A DNA stretch of 64,000 nt, taken from contig CALKPL010000025.1 in the NCBI GenBank assembly GCA_937991645.1, positions 331,484 through 395,483 on the forward strand, written 5' to 3'. Positions 24,645 to 34,068 of this stretch are shown piece after piece (position 1 is the stretch's first letter; every line of letters begins with the position of its first letter). Position numbers and translations under genes: made by a program. The notes under the pieces were generated by a model, which was not told the DNA's origin, did not search any database, and saw only the letters and a program-made list of their open reading frames with translations. This stretch comes from UMGS1783 sp900555065 (GTDB lineage: Bacteria > Bacillota > Clostridia > Oscillospirales > UMGS1783).

Positions 24645-27020
24645 TTACGCTTTCAGGGTAATGGCGTTCGCCCGCAGCCTTTCCAACGCGGCGTTCACTT
24701 CCGCCTGCACCTCGTCGCCGGACAGGGTGCGTTCATCTGAACAGAACTCCAGGCGGACGGTCACGCTTTCCTGCGCCCGGCCAGGTTCCGCATAGGTATC
24801 CACAAGCTTCACCGCACGCAGCAGCGGACTTGCGCCGCTACGGACGGCCCCGGCAAGCACGGCGAAGGGAACGTCCTTCGGCACGAGCAGCGTAAGGTCA
24901 ATTTCCACGCCCGGATAACGGGAGGGTTCCACATACTGCATTTGCTCCGCAGGCGCGTCAGCGAACAGATCCATATCCACTTCAGCACAGACGATGACCG
25001 CTTTTTTATCTATTTTCTGCTGGATATTCGGATGGACAACGGCAAAACTGCCGAGCCGCGTATCGCCAAGCAGTATGTCCGCCGTATTTACCGGATGATG
25101 CCAGGGCGACAGCCCGTCCAGCCTGGGCTCAAAACGCATCTCTTTGTTTTTCAGTACCAGGCCAAGCGCCTGCAGAATATCCTTCATTCTGAAATAGACG
25201 GCCTTTTCGTCGCTGCTGCGGTCGAACAGGATCACGCCGAGCTTCTTGCGTTCACAGCAAGTTCCGTCTTCCCGCACGCCGTCAATCACGCGGCCGATCT
25301 CATACACGCCGAAATACGGCGCGAAAAGCTTGTTGTCACTAACTATGGTAAGAAGCGTCGGAATCATGCTGCGGCGGAGGACCGTCCAGTCCGTTGACAA
25401 CGAATTGATAATACGGACGTTTTCCTGCACCTCAATGCCAATTTCCTTCTGCCTGCGCGCGTCGCTCCAAATATAGGAATGCACTTCGTGCAGGCCGTAT
25501 CGATCCGTCAGCAGGCGCTTTACGCCGTAATCGACGCGCCGGTTCTCCGTCTCTACAGCGGGAGCAAGCAGGCTGTCGGAAGACTTTACCTCAAAGTTGT
25601 CGTACCCGTAAATGCGCGTAATCTCTTCGAGCAGATCGGCTTTTATGGTCACGTCCTTTGTCCTGCGCCATGACGGCACGGCAACCCGGAAACAGTCCCC
25701 TTCGCGCTGCACGCCAAAGCCAAGCGAGAGCAGCGTCCGCTCTATCTGGTCGGCGGAAATATCAATACCTGTATAACGGTCGATATACGCCTTGTCAAAT
25801 GCGATTGAAATTTCCGGATAGGACTTTACATACACGTCCGACATGCGGGATACAACGCGCGCGCCGGGATCGATCGACAACAGCAGGTTGAGATAGCGCT
25901 TGGCCGCCGTCATGGTCAGTTCAGGATCGAGCACCTTTTCATAGCGCATACTCGCGTCGGTACGCAGGCCCAGGCGCGTCGAGCTCTTACGGATACTGAC
26001 ACCGTCGAAATTGGCGGATTCCAGCAGCAGAGAGGTGGTATCGTCCACGATCTCGGAATCCAGGCCGCCCATAACACCCGCAATACCAACAGGCTTTCCG
26101 TGGCTGCAAATCATCAGCGTCTGGTCGTCTATATGCCGGGTCGCGCCGTCCAGAGTTTGGAAATCAAAGGGTTCGCCAAACCGCTGCACCTCGACCTTGT
26201 CCACTTTGCGATAGTCAAACGCATGCATGGGCTGACCAAGCTCCAGCATAAGGTAGTTTGTCAAATCCGCAAGAAAGTTGATTGCGCGCATGCCGCAATA
26301 ATAGAGGCGGATGCGCATATTGACAGGCGATACGCGCCGGGTCACATTCTCCACGATTACCGAGGTGTAGCGATAAGCGTGTTCCGTATCCATCAGGGTG
26401 ATGTCCACCTCCGGCAGGTCGGCGATCGCCGCAATATCATAACCGGGCACGGGCTTGAGCGGACGTCCGGTCAGGGCTGAAAACTCACGCGCGATACCAT
26501 AGTGGCCCCACAGGTCGGGACGGTTGGTGAGGGATTTGTTGTCCACCTCAAAAACGACGTCTTCAATCTCGATGACGTCCTGAATGGCAGCGCCCAAAAC
26601 AGTGTCCGCATCCAGTTCAAACAGGCCGGAATGGTCGGCGCTGATCCCAAGCTCCGCTTCGGAACAGCACATGCCGGACGATGGATAGCCCGCGATCGTC
26701 GTCGCCTGAATTTCCATACCCTGCACACGGCCGCCCGCTTTTGCAAAGGCGACGACCATGCCCTCCCGGACATTCGGCGCGCCGCAGACGCAGTCGACGA
26801 CGCTTTCGCCCGTGTTTACGCGCAGTAGATGCAGCTTTTTGGAGTCGGGATGTTTTTCCACATGCTCGATCCGCGCTGTAACAACGCCGCAAACGTCTTT
26901 TCCCTTGTAAATAATCTCCTCCACTTCAGCTGTGGAGAGGGTAAAACGCCGGATCAGCGCTTCTAAATCCAATCCGTCCAGATCCACAAAGTCCTGGATC
27001 CAATTCATTGAAATCAGCAT
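24645..27020 (-). CDS. pheT: Phenylalanyl-tRNA synthetase beta subunit
   Basis: 791 aa, the standard bacterial size. The tRNA-binding OB domain (about 40-150), B3/B4 editing domain (about 205-390), B5 domain and C-terminal FDX-ACB anticodon-binding domain (about 700-791, starting PSRYPGVEIDLTLLV) appear in order. It forms the alpha2-beta2 enzyme with PheS, encoded 12 bp upstream, and edits mischarged Tyr-tRNA. Confidence 0.98.
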   Translation of the reverse strand: MLISMNWIQDFVDLDGLDLEALIRRFTLSTAEVEEIIYKGKDVCGVVTARIEHVEKHPDSKKLHLLRVNTGESVVDCVCGAPNVREGMVVAFAKAGGRVQGMEIQATTIAGYPSSGMCCSEAELGISADHSGLFELDADTVLGAAIQDVIEIEDVVFEVDNKSLTNRPDLWGHYGIAREFSALTGRPLKPVPGYDIAAIADLPEVDITLMDTEHAYRYTSVIVENVTRRVSPVNMRIRLYYCGMRAINFLADLTNYLMLELGQPMHAFDYRKVDKVEVQRFGEPFDFQTLDGATRHIDDQTLMICSHGKPVGIAGVMGGLDSEIVDDTTSLLLESANFDGVSIRKSSTRLGLRTDASMRYEKVLDPELTMTAAKRYLNLLLSIDPGARVVSRMSDVYVKSYPEISIAFDKAYIDRYTGIDISADQIERTLLSLGFGVQREGDCFRVAVPSWRRTKDVTIKADLLEEITRIYGYDNFEVKSSDSLLAPAVETENRRVDYGVKRLLTDRYGLHEVHSYIWSDARRQKEIGIEVQENVRIINSLSTDWTVLRRSMIPTLLTIVSDNKLFAPYFGVYEIGRVIDGVREDGTCCERKKLGVILFDRSSDEKAVYFRMKDILQALGLVLKNKEMRFEPRLDGLSPWHHPVNTADILLGDTRLGSFAVVHPNIQQKIDKKAVIVCAEVDMDLFADAPAEQMQYVEPSRYPGVEIDLTLLVPKDVPFAVLAGAVRSGASPLLRAVKLVDTYAEPGRAQESVTVRLEFCSDERTLSGDEVQAEVNAALERLRANAITLKA

Positions 27021-27032
27021 CGTACTTCCTCC

Positions 27033-28061
27033 CTATCTCGCCGTGAACTGGGACAGCGCCTTGAGATTCCCGCTATTGAAGACGCGTATGTCCCTGACAC
27101 CGTTTTTCATCATGGCAAGCCGTGTCAACCCCAATCCAAACGCGAAGCCGGAATACTTTTCTGAATCTATCCCGCCGGCCTCAAGCACGTTCGGATGGAT
27201 CATCCCGCAAGGACACAGCTCCAGCCAGCCGGAGTGCTTGCAGGTCGGGCAGCCCTCTCCGCCACAGATCAGACAGTTGATATCCAGTTCGAAGCCCGGC
27301 TCCACAAACGGGAAAAAGCCCGGACGCAGCCGTACTTTCACATCGGCCTTGAACACCTCTGAAAGCATGGTCTTCATGAAGTAGATGAGGTTGGAAATGG
27401 AGATATTCTCATCCACCATGATCCCCTCCATCTGGAAAAAGGTGTTTTCATGGCTCGCGTCCGTCGCTTCGTTGCGGAAACAACGGCTTGGGAAAATGGC
27501 GCGAAGCGGCGCGCCGTATTTGCGCATGATCGAGTTTTGGGCCGCTGAAGTATGCGTTTTTAAAAGCTGACCGTTGCTCAGGTAGTAGGTATCCTGCATA
27601 TCGCGTGCGGGATGGTGTTTTGGAATATTGAGCGCTTCAAAGTTATGATAATCGTCAACCACTTCGGAATAGTCTTCGATTGTGAACCCCATACTGGCGA
27701 ATATCTCCTCTACTTCGCGCTGGACAATAGTTACCGGATGCAGCGACCCCAGCTTTTCGCCAAACGGCACGGTCACATCGTAACGGGGCGTATTGCGAAG
27801 CTTTTCAAGCGCTTCCAGCTGCGCCAGCTCTTTTTGCTTGGCTGCGATCGCCTCGGCGGCTTCGGATTTCAGCCGGTTGATCTCCTGCCCGACCGCGCGT
27901 TTCTCTTCGTTGGCAAGCTCTCGCAGGCTCTTCATAAGGTCTGTAATCCGCCCCTTTTTGCCAAGGTAGGCAACGCGGAGTTCTTCAACGCCCGGAAGAC
28001 TGCTCACTGCTTGCAGCTGCTCCTGCAGCTGCAAGCGCAGCGCCTCTATTTTCTCTTTCAT
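27033..28061 (-). CDS. pheS: Phenylalanyl-tRNA synthetase alpha subunit
   Basis: 342 aa. An N-terminal coiled coil (about 1-85) is followed by the class II catalytic core, with HTSAAQ, RCFRNEATDASHENTFFQMEG (in two parts, motif 2) and FGLGLTRLAM (motif 3). It activates phenylalanine and charges tRNA-Phe with PheT. Expression is controlled by the T-box leader immediately upstream. Confidence 0.98.
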   Translation of the reverse strand: MKEKIEALRLQLQEQLQAVSSLPGVEELRVAYLGKKGRITDLMKSLRELANEEKRAVGQEINRLKSEAAEAIAAKQKELAQLEALEKLRNTPRYDVTVPFGEKLGSLHPVTIVQREVEEIFASMGFTIEDYSEVVDDYHNFEALNIPKHHPARDMQDTYYLSNGQLLKTHTSAAQNSIMRKYGAPLRAIFPSRCFRNEATDASHENTFFQMEGIMVDENISISNLIYFMKTMLSEVFKADVKVRLRPGFFPFVEPGFELDINCLICGGEGCPTCKHSGWLELCPCGMIHPNVLEAGGIDSEKYSGFAFGLGLTRLAMMKNGVRDIRVFNSGNLKALSQFTAR

Positions 28062-28130
28062 GCAAATCTCTCCTTTTATCTGCGGATATACGGCAGTTTC
28101 TCATATATGTTTGGCAGTAGTATTATGAAA

Positions 28131-28370
28131 TAAAAAAACCGCCCCGTAAAACGGGACGGATAAACCGCGGTACCACCCGTGTTCCCAGCCGAACGCGTTC
28201 GGCGGACACTCGTACGCAATAACGGCTGCGGCCGTCGGAAGCTACCTGCATTCACCCCCGCCCCTCCGGAATGAACTTCACACGCCATCTTCACAAGCGA
28301 CGCTTTCAGCCGGTGACGCCGCCTCTCTGCTGCTTTCCTGCATGCTACTCTTTTCCTTCACAGGGTTTTA
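28131..28370 (-). promoter_or_regulatory. T-box riboswitch, specifier TTC (phenylalanine)
   Basis: The minus strand shows a T-box (GGGTGGTACCGCGG, about 28178-28165) followed by the terminator stem CCGTCCCGT / ACGGGGCGG with seven Ts (to about 28132). Near the 5' end of the leader, GAAGTTCATTCC places the codon TTC (28275-28273) in the expected specifier position, matching pheST. Uncharged tRNA-Phe would pair with the TTC and with the T-box to prevent termination. Confidence 0.93.
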
Positions 28371-28373
28371 TTT

Positions 28374-28402
28374 ATCATACCAGAAATACGGCAGTTTTGC
28401 AA
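28374..28402 (-). promoter_or_regulatory. Promoter of the pheS T-box transcript
   Basis: Minus-strand TTGCAA (28402-28397) and TATGAT (28379-28374) with a 17-bp spacer start the T-box leader. Confidence 0.65.
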
Positions 28403-28451
28403 GGGGATTCCAAAACTTTATAGTCTTCCGCTTTCAATTCTTACGGCATTT

Positions 28452-29027
28452 CTATTCCTTTTTCATAAGCGGGGCGCCGGAATTCCACGCCTCGCCGATA
28501 ACCTTTCCTATGGCATAATAGTCATGCCGCATCTGATCAAATGCAAATGCGTGGAGCTTCCCGGCATCGACCCTGCCCTGTTCGTCCAGAACGGCCTCAT
28601 CCGCAAGCACATTTACAATTTCACCAAGGACACGCAGTCCATAGGGCTGATCCTGGAACGCGACGACCCTGCACTCCAGAGTCAGAGGATATTCCTCAAT
28701 GACAGGAGCATCTACTTTGTTGCTCTTGACAGCATGCAGACCGGTACGCGCAAATTTATCCGTCATCGTAGCAGATGAGGCTATCCCGAGAAAATCAGAT
28801 TCTGCAACCGTCTCCGTTCCGGGAACTGCCAAGGTAAACGCATTTCTGTTTCTCAAATTCTCCACAGTCTTATGATCCGCTTCCAAATTCAATGCGACCA
28901 TCTTCATATCGCATATGCCGCCCCATGCCATCATCATGACATCCACAGAACCGTCTTCATTGTAGGTGCCTATCATATAGGTCGGCATTGGGAACAGGTA
29001 GGGCTGTGCGCCTAGTTCTTTTTTCAT
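28452..29027 (-). CDS. Flavin reductase-like (FMN-binding split barrel) protein
   Basis: 191 aa from the ATG at 29027; an ATG four codons earlier (29039) is only two bases from its AAAGG, so the shorter form is preferred, though uncertain. The sequence has the flavin reductase/DIM6-NTAB pattern (PMPTYMIGTYNEDGSVDVMM, LRNRNAFTLAVPG, FARTGLHAVKS, LGEIVNVLADE). It probably binds FMN and reduces it or an unknown substrate. It stands alone and marks the border of an AT-rich patch. Confidence 0.8.
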   Translation of the reverse strand: MKKELGAQPYLFPMPTYMIGTYNEDGSVDVMMMAWGGICDMKMVALNLEADHKTVENLRNRNAFTLAVPGTETVAESDFLGIASSATMTDKFARTGLHAVKSNKVDAPVIEEYPLTLECRVVAFQDQPYGLRVLGEIVNVLADEAVLDEQGRVDAGKLHAFAFDQMRHDYYAIGKVIGEAWNSGAPLMKKE

Positions 29028-29039
29028 GGTGAAATTCAT

Positions 29040-29345
29040 CCTTTCGATTGATTATTTATCAAATGGAATTTCCAAGGTTATATGCCTGTTTCAATTCCAG
29101 TCCGTCTTCTATATCTTCTGAAGGCGTCATCCACTGCTGTCCTCACGAATCCAAAAATCGAGGGCAAACAAATAGTTTTTTTAGGGCATATATGATAAAA
29201 TATTTTAATAAATAAGCCAACATAACTTTTTGCGCTATGAGATCTGCTTTTGCTTAAAGAAGATGTATTTATCTCACATATTACAACGGTTATATGTTTC
29301 ATTTTCTCTATTCTTATTCATTTTAATATTGACGGAGGGATATAG
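29040..29345. other. AT-rich intergenic interval with a possible gene remnant
   Basis: About 300 bp of low-GC DNA. On the minus strand at 29136-29059 an open stretch ends with a protein-like tail (QWMTPSEDIEDGLELKQAYN then LGNSI and stop). It has no start, and may be the end of a deleted gene. Nothing else is recognised. Confidence 0.3.
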
Positions 29346-29864
29346 TTGTCAAAATTAGTAATTATCCGAGGAAATTCGGGAAGCGGTAAAACAACAGTAG
29401 CCAAAGCACTTCAGCATAAATTAGGACATAATATCATGGTTATTTCTCAAGATGTTATTCGCAGAGATATGTTACGAGTAAAAGACGGAGTAGATACAAA
29501 AGCGTTGTCTTTGTTATCAGAGCTTCTGGTGTATGGGAACAATAATTGCAAGTTCGTTATTCTTGAAGGAATATTATATTCACAATGGTATATGCCATTA
29601 TTTGAGTTGGCAAAACGATTATTTGAAAACAACATATGGGCATATTATTATGACCTTACTTTTGCAGAAACTTTAATCAGACATAATTCAAAAAGTAACA
29701 GAGATGATTTTGGAAAAAAGGAAATGGAAAAATGGTGGCATGAAAAAGACTATATTGGAATCATCCCAGAGAAAGTTATTTCACAAGATATGAGTTTAAC
29801 AAACACCGTTGAAATGATACTCAAAGATATTTTGCATTATAATCGGAATTTATCGAGCAGATAA
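29346..29864 (+). CDS. P-loop kinase/AAA-33-type protein of unknown substrate
   Basis: 172 aa from a TTG at 29346, with GGAGGGATATAG directly upstream. A Walker A motif GNSGSGKT (9-16) is followed by VISQDVIRRDML, FVILEGIL (Walker B-like) and a basic lid region (RHNSKSNRDDFGKK). This matches small P-loop kinases related to chloramphenicol phosphotransferase, zeta-type toxins and gluconate/shikimate-type kinases. Base composition is far more AT-rich than the neighbours, which suggests recent acquisition. No partner antitoxin is seen, and a resistance or nucleotide-kinase role is open. Confidence 0.65.
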   Translation: MSKLVIIRGNSGSGKTTVAKALQHKLGHNIMVISQDVIRRDMLRVKDGVDTKALSLLSELLVYGNNNCKFVILEGILYSQWYMPLFELAKRLFENNIWAYYYDLTFAETLIRHNSKSNRDDFGKKEMEKWWHEKDYIGIIPEKVISQDMSLTNTVEMILKDILHYNRNLSSR

Positions 29865-30113
29865 CAAATCCAACGAAGCCAGTTAACAGCAAGTAAATGG
29901 GTTGCGCCCACCGTCGACTGATCTGTCTGTCCTTGCTGCAGGGGCTCAAGAGGTTACAGCAAAAGTATTACCCTTATCCATAATCTGCAAAAGATTTTTT
30001 CCATAAATGAATAGGAAGGCGATGAAGCATAGCCGCGGTATTTCCCTTTTGTCTGGGCCTTCCGTTCTGAATCATAATGCTCTTTACCATGCGGCGCTTC
30101 TTAGATAAGCATA
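29865..30113. other. Gene-free AT-rich interval
   Basis: About 250 bp between the kinase and the hxlR promoter. Short stop-interrupted protein-like stretches occur on the minus strand (30000-30100) but none is recognisable. It may be debris of a mobile element. Confidence 0.3.
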
Positions 30114-30142
30114 TTGACATTTTTCCTAGCGCCAATTATAAT
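30114..30142 (+). promoter_or_regulatory. Consensus sigma-A promoter for the HxlR regulator
   Basis: TTGACA (30114-30119), 17-bp spacer, TATAAT (30137-30142). The start would be near 30149, about 60 bp before the gene. Confidence 0.85.
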
Positions 30143-30210
30143 TATAACAATGCGCGTCGGAAAAGCAAGTACGCACATTTAAGATATATACTATCCTGGA
30201 GGAGAGTGTT

Positions 30211-30552
30211 ATGGCAAAGGAATGTATTTCGGATTGCAGTTTAGAGACTACTGGATTCAACTATACAATGTCTCTGATTCAGGGAAAGTACAAAATGTAC
30301 ATACTATATACGCTGATGGAGTTCCATGTGGTTCGTTTCAATGAGATGCAAAAATATATTGGAACGATTACATATAAAACGCTCAGCACCACGCTTAAAC
30401 AGTTGGAAGCGGACGGGCTTGTACACCGAAAGGAATATCCGCAAATTCCGCCAAAAGTAGAATACAGCTTGACGGAAGCAGGAAAGTCTTTGATTCCGAT
30501 TCTCGATCAAATGTGCAAATGGGGAGACATTCATAGAAAGTCGAAGTCATAA
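30211..30552 (+). CDS. HxlR-family winged-helix regulator
   Basis: 113 aa, normal length. The HxlR pattern is clear: LIQGKYKMYILYTLM, RFNEMQKYIGTITYKTLSTT, LKQLEADGLVHRKEYPQIPPKVEYSLTEAGKSL in successive blocks. HxlR proteins often sense aldehydes or thiol-reactive compounds and control a neighbouring oxidoreductase. The usual CxxC-like sensor near the N-terminus is represented by C5 and C9. The likely partner (the flavin reductase at 28.5 kb) is 1.2 kb away. GGAGGAGAGTGTT precedes the ATG. Confidence 0.93.
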   Translation: MAKECISDCSLETTGFNYTMSLIQGKYKMYILYTLMEFHVVRFNEMQKYIGTITYKTLSTTLKQLEADGLVHRKEYPQIPPKVEYSLTEAGKSLIPILDQMCKWGDIHRKSKS

Positions 30553-30566
30553 TGAATTTATAATTC

Positions 30567-30603
30567 AGCTGGGCCGAAATCAGATTTACGGCCCGGCTTT
30601 TTT
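30567..30603 (+). terminator. Terminator after hxlR
   Basis: Stem AGCTGGGCCG / CGGCCCGGCT (one G-T) around a 12-base loop, followed by TTTTTT. Confidence 0.92.
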
Positions 30604-30838
30604 GTTTTATAGCAGAAGCTCTTTATTTTCTGATTTTTGTTCTTTTGAAACGGCTCATAGATTCCTTAATGCGCCTAATGAAACATATCGCAAAAAACAA
30701 ATTGCACGGACGGCTGACCCGCAGCAAAAAACTTACCCGTTGCACACAAAAAATTACCTTGAAACGGCTCTGGCCATAAAAATATTTAATCTCATTACTT
30801 TCGCGGGGGTATTCTTCTCTATTATTTTTAATTAAATA

Positions 30839-31305
30839 TCAGCGGAATTTTTCCAGTCTGTAAAGCTGTTCCTCATCGTCCGTGTCCACGCCGTTTTTGT
30901 AGACGTATCCCATCTTTTGATAAAACCAGCGTGCGGTTATGGACGACGGGATTTCAATTCTTTTGGCGCGCAGGAAGTAATCGTCACTTCCCAACGTCCT
31001 CATACTCCGCCTGCTAATTCCCTGCCCTGATACTCAGCAAAACAAAAATGGTAAAAAGGCTGCTTTCATCCGTTTTGTTCCAGTAGGAACCAATCGCTCC
31101 GCAGGCTACGATTTTGCCAACGTCACAGAACAAATAAAAGTGCGTCCACATCGCGCATTGTATCAAAAATTCGGGGGTTATAATACGAATTTCGTTTTCG
31201 ATATATTAATATTCGTCGTTCGCAATGTTTTTGCAATAGGGATCTTTCGATTTCATATTCGTACCGAACATCCGCCGACGCAAGGCTGATAACGGACGCG
31301 GACAA
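30839..31305 (-). pseudogene. Decayed GNAT acetyltransferase
   Basis: On the minus strand, pieces of one GNAT protein lie in order but in different frames: an N-terminal piece ending FDTMRDVDALLFV, a central piece with VGKIVACGAIGSYW, an acetyl-CoA loop piece EYQGRELAGG, and a C-terminal piece with RWFYQKMGYVYKNG ending in a stop at 30839. At least two frameshifts separate them, so it is not translated as one protein. The piece order and spacing match a full-length gene. Confidence 0.8.
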
Positions 31306-31324
31306 TGGAACTTAAAGTATAAAA

Positions 31325-31357
31325 CGCCCGGGGAAAAGCGCTGCTTTTCTCCGGGCG
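31325..31357 (-). terminator. Terminator of the hydroxyacid/2-oxoacid operon
   Basis: Minus-strand stem CGCCCGGAGAAAAGC / GCTTTTCCCCGGGCG (one mispair) with an AGC loop, then TTTT. It lies about 20 bp past the larA stop. Confidence 0.85.
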
Positions 31358-31377
31358 GGCTTTTTACACGTATCCGT

Positions 31378-32628
31378 TCAGCTTTCCTTCAGCTCCGGAA
31401 GGGTTGAGCCGGCATAGGGCATGACGAGAACTTTCGCATCCCTGCCGCATTTCTCATAAGCCGCTTCCAGCGCGTCCTGCACAGACGGGTATGGTTTCAG
31501 ATGTATGCTTCTGACAAAGTCGTCCGTAAGATCGCTGACAAGATAGATATCGGCGTTCTGGAGGACCAGAGAAATCGCCGCGGCCTTATGACCGCCAAGC
31601 TCAAAGTGCTTTTTGATATTGACGACCATTTCTTCAGGGCTATAGCTCGTCATCCAGCGTTCAAAGCACTTCTCGCCCAGGCCCTCGGCGCAGGAGGCGG
31701 ACAGGATGACGACGCCGCCGTCCTTGACGGCGAACTTCGCGTTGTCAAGCCCTTTCTGCGCCTGATAGAGATTCAAATCCTTCGGATAACCGCCGACGGA
31801 TACGACGACGATATCCGCTTTCTCGGAAATCTGTACTTTGTACAGCGTATCGAGGAAGGCGCAGCCGGCCCGGTGAGCCTCGATATAATGACCGGAAAAG
31901 CTCTTGAGGATCTTTTTCTTTTCGTTGAGTACAACATTGACAATGTAATCGATCTTGCGGAACTCGGCGACCTGGTCGATATCCGCCCGGACGGGATTGC
32001 CTTCAATCCGACCCGTGGCGGCCTCGGCGCGCACCATCATGGAATGGTTCGCCTGGATGGCGTCATGGGTGGAAACGCCCGGCATAATGGCTTTGGCTCC
32101 GCCGGAGTAGCCCGCAAAATAGTGGAACTCTATATTGCCGACGCAAATCAGACGCTCGGCGTTTGCTACGACGGAGAACACGTCGACCGGCGTGCCGGCG
32201 TCCGTCGTACCAAGATGAACGCAGTCGCTGGGATCGGAGTCGATACAGCGGACCCGGTCATAGACCTCCTGGCCCACAAGCCTGATCTTCTCCTCTTCGG
32301 TATGCGGACGATGCGCGCCGAGCGCGAACACGACCGTAATATCCGAATCCTGGATCCCGGCGGCGCCGAGTTCATCTAACAGCGGCGGCAGCACGTCGTA
32401 GCTCGGAACGGGACGGGTCACGTCGCTCGTAATGATGACGACCTTTTCGCCCGGCTTGACGACTTTGTCCAGCCGGGGCGCGCCGATCGGCTCGCGCAGC
32501 GAACGCGCGACCTCGGCCCGGCCGCCGACCTCAACGTCGACCGGGTTGGGATTCATCACCATCAGCAGGTTGTCGTCATCCACCTGGAATTTGACGGTAC
32601 CTTTGCTGAAACCCAATTCAAAATCCAT
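31378..32628 (-). CDS. larA: LarA-family nickel-pincer 2-hydroxyacid racemase
   Basis: 416 aa. The family residues known from Lactiplantibacillus plantarum LarA are visible: GAHRPHT (H106 or H109), then HYFAGYSGGAK with H169 and K179, and NH at H195. The H-K-H spacing (10 and 16) equals that of H174, K184 and H200 in the model enzyme; K184 carries the nickel-pincer nucleotide. The protein should therefore bind the cofactor, whose makers LarB, LarC and LarE are not in this window. The superfamily includes lactate, malate and other hydroxyacid racemases. It is the last gene of the operon, and the malic enzyme in it suggests malate as substrate, which is inference. Confidence 0.9.
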   Translation of the reverse strand: MDFELGFSKGTVKFQVDDDNLLMVMNPNPVDVEVGGRAEVARSLREPIGAPRLDKVVKPGEKVVIITSDVTRPVPSYDVLPPLLDELGAAGIQDSDITVVFALGAHRPHTEEEKIRLVGQEVYDRVRCIDSDPSDCVHLGTTDAGTPVDVFSVVANAERLICVGNIEFHYFAGYSGGAKAIMPGVSTHDAIQANHSMMVRAEAATGRIEGNPVRADIDQVAEFRKIDYIVNVVLNEKKKILKSFSGHYIEAHRAGCAFLDTLYKVQISEKADIVVVSVGGYPKDLNLYQAQKGLDNAKFAVKDGGVVILSASCAEGLGEKCFERWMTSYSPEEMVVNIKKHFELGGHKAAAISLVLQNADIYLVSDLTDDFVRSIHLKPYPSVQDALEAAYEKCGRDAKVLVMPYAGSTLPELKES

Positions 32629-32649
32629 AATTTGCTCCTTTCCAGGCGC

Positions 32650-34047
32650 TTAACGTTTAATACTGTGCGCGCAATGGCCCAGAACCATATGCGCCGCCTC
32701 CATAATCATCTCGTTGACAGTCGGGTGCGGATGAATCGCGTTCGCGATCTCCTCCACCGTGCTCTCCAGCTTCATGGCGACGACACCCTCGCCGATCATA
32801 TCGGTCGCATGCGCCGTGAACAGCTGCATGCCGAGGATTTCACCGGTGGTTTCATCCGTTACAATCTTCACAAAACCGTTCTGTTCGCCCATGACGAGGG
32901 ATTTGCCGTTACGAACAGCGTCAAAGCGGCCGACTTTTACCTTATAGCCGGCTGCGCGCGCCTTTTCCTCATCCATACCGACGCTCGCGATTTCAGGCGT
33001 TGTATAGACGCAGGAGGGAACAAGATCAAAATCAGCCTTGACAAGCTTGTCGCCTTTACAGTTCTGCGCCGCGGCCATGCCCTGGGCAGACGCCGCATGT
33101 GCGAGCATGATTTTGCCGTTTACGTCGCCGATGGCGTAGATATTCGGGACATTGGTACGGCAGTAGTCGTCTACAACGACAAAGCCGCGCTCCATCTTCA
33201 GGCCAAGCGCTTCAAATCCCACATCTTTGCTAACCGGACGACGGCCCGTTGAGAGAATGACGATTTCGCCGTTTTCGGTCAGGGTCTTGTCGTCCTGTGT
33301 AAAGGTTGCGGCCAGACGGCCGTCCTTCTGCTCTATCCCGTTTACACGCGCGCCAAGATGGAAGCGGACGCCTTTCTTTTCCAGTATGCTGCGCATTGCG
33401 GAAGTGATATCCTTATCCATACCGGGCAGGATCTCAGGCATCATCTCTACGATGGAAACGTCGCAACCAAAAGCGTTCATAATGGAGGCGAACTCAATAC
33501 CGATGACGCCGCCGCCTATAATGACGGCGGATTTCGGCATTTCGGTCAGGGCCAAAAAGCCGTCGCTGTCCATCACGCCGGGCAGATCCACGCCGGGGAT
33601 GGGGATTTTCGCAGGAAACGAGCCGGTTGCGATGATCGCCTTATCGAAGGTGACCGTCTGCGGCTCGGCGCCCGTTACCTCTATCGTGTTCGCGTTCTTG
33701 AATACGCCGGTGCCGCGGACAAGGGTTACTTTGTTGCCGCGGAGCAGGCCTTCGATGCCGCGAACATTACGGTTGACGACAAAGTCTTTGCGCGCGGCGA
33801 CCTTGCCGTAGTCAAAGGTCACATTATCCGCAAAGATACCAAACTCGGCGCCCTCTTTCGCATTTTGATAGAGCTCGGCAGAATGCAGCAGGGATTTGGT
33901 GGGGATACAACCGCGGTTCAGACAGGTGCCGCCCACGGCGTCCTTCTCGATCAGGACCGTCTTGAGCCCGAGCTGCGCGCTGGCGATCGCAGCGACATAG
34001 CCGCCGGGGCCGCCGCCCAGGACTGCGACTTCATATTGATTAGCCAT
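32650..34047 (-). CDS. lpdA: Dihydrolipoamide dehydrogenase (E3)
   Basis: 465 aa. The FAD site is GGGPGGYVAA, the redox-active disulfide motif is GGTCLNRGCIPTK, an NAD site (GGGVIGIEFAS) follows, and the C-terminal HPHPTVNE carries the catalytic histidine. There is no N-terminal lipoyl domain. It reoxidises the lipoyl arms of the E2 encoded upstream and makes NADH. GGAGAGAATCGC precedes the ATG. Confidence 0.97.
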   Translation of the reverse strand: MANQYEVAVLGGGPGGYVAAIASAQLGLKTVLIEKDAVGGTCLNRGCIPTKSLLHSAELYQNAKEGAEFGIFADNVTFDYGKVAARKDFVVNRNVRGIEGLLRGNKVTLVRGTGVFKNANTIEVTGAEPQTVTFDKAIIATGSFPAKIPIPGVDLPGVMDSDGFLALTEMPKSAVIIGGGVIGIEFASIMNAFGCDVSIVEMMPEILPGMDKDITSAMRSILEKKGVRFHLGARVNGIEQKDGRLAATFTQDDKTLTENGEIVILSTGRRPVSKDVGFEALGLKMERGFVVVDDYCRTNVPNIYAIGDVNGKIMLAHAASAQGMAAAQNCKGDKLVKADFDLVPSCVYTTPEIASVGMDEEKARAAGYKVKVGRFDAVRNGKSLVMGEQNGFVKIVTDETTGEILGMQLFTAHATDMIGEGVVAMKLESTVEEIANAIHPHPTVNEMIMEAAHMVLGHCAHSIKR

Positions 34048-34068
34048 GCGATTCTCTCCTTTTTAAGC

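Noticed and set aside
30602..30835. A 77-codon plus-strand frame after the hxlR terminator
   Set aside because: It begins inside the terminator T-run, has no ribosome site and no recognisable domain.
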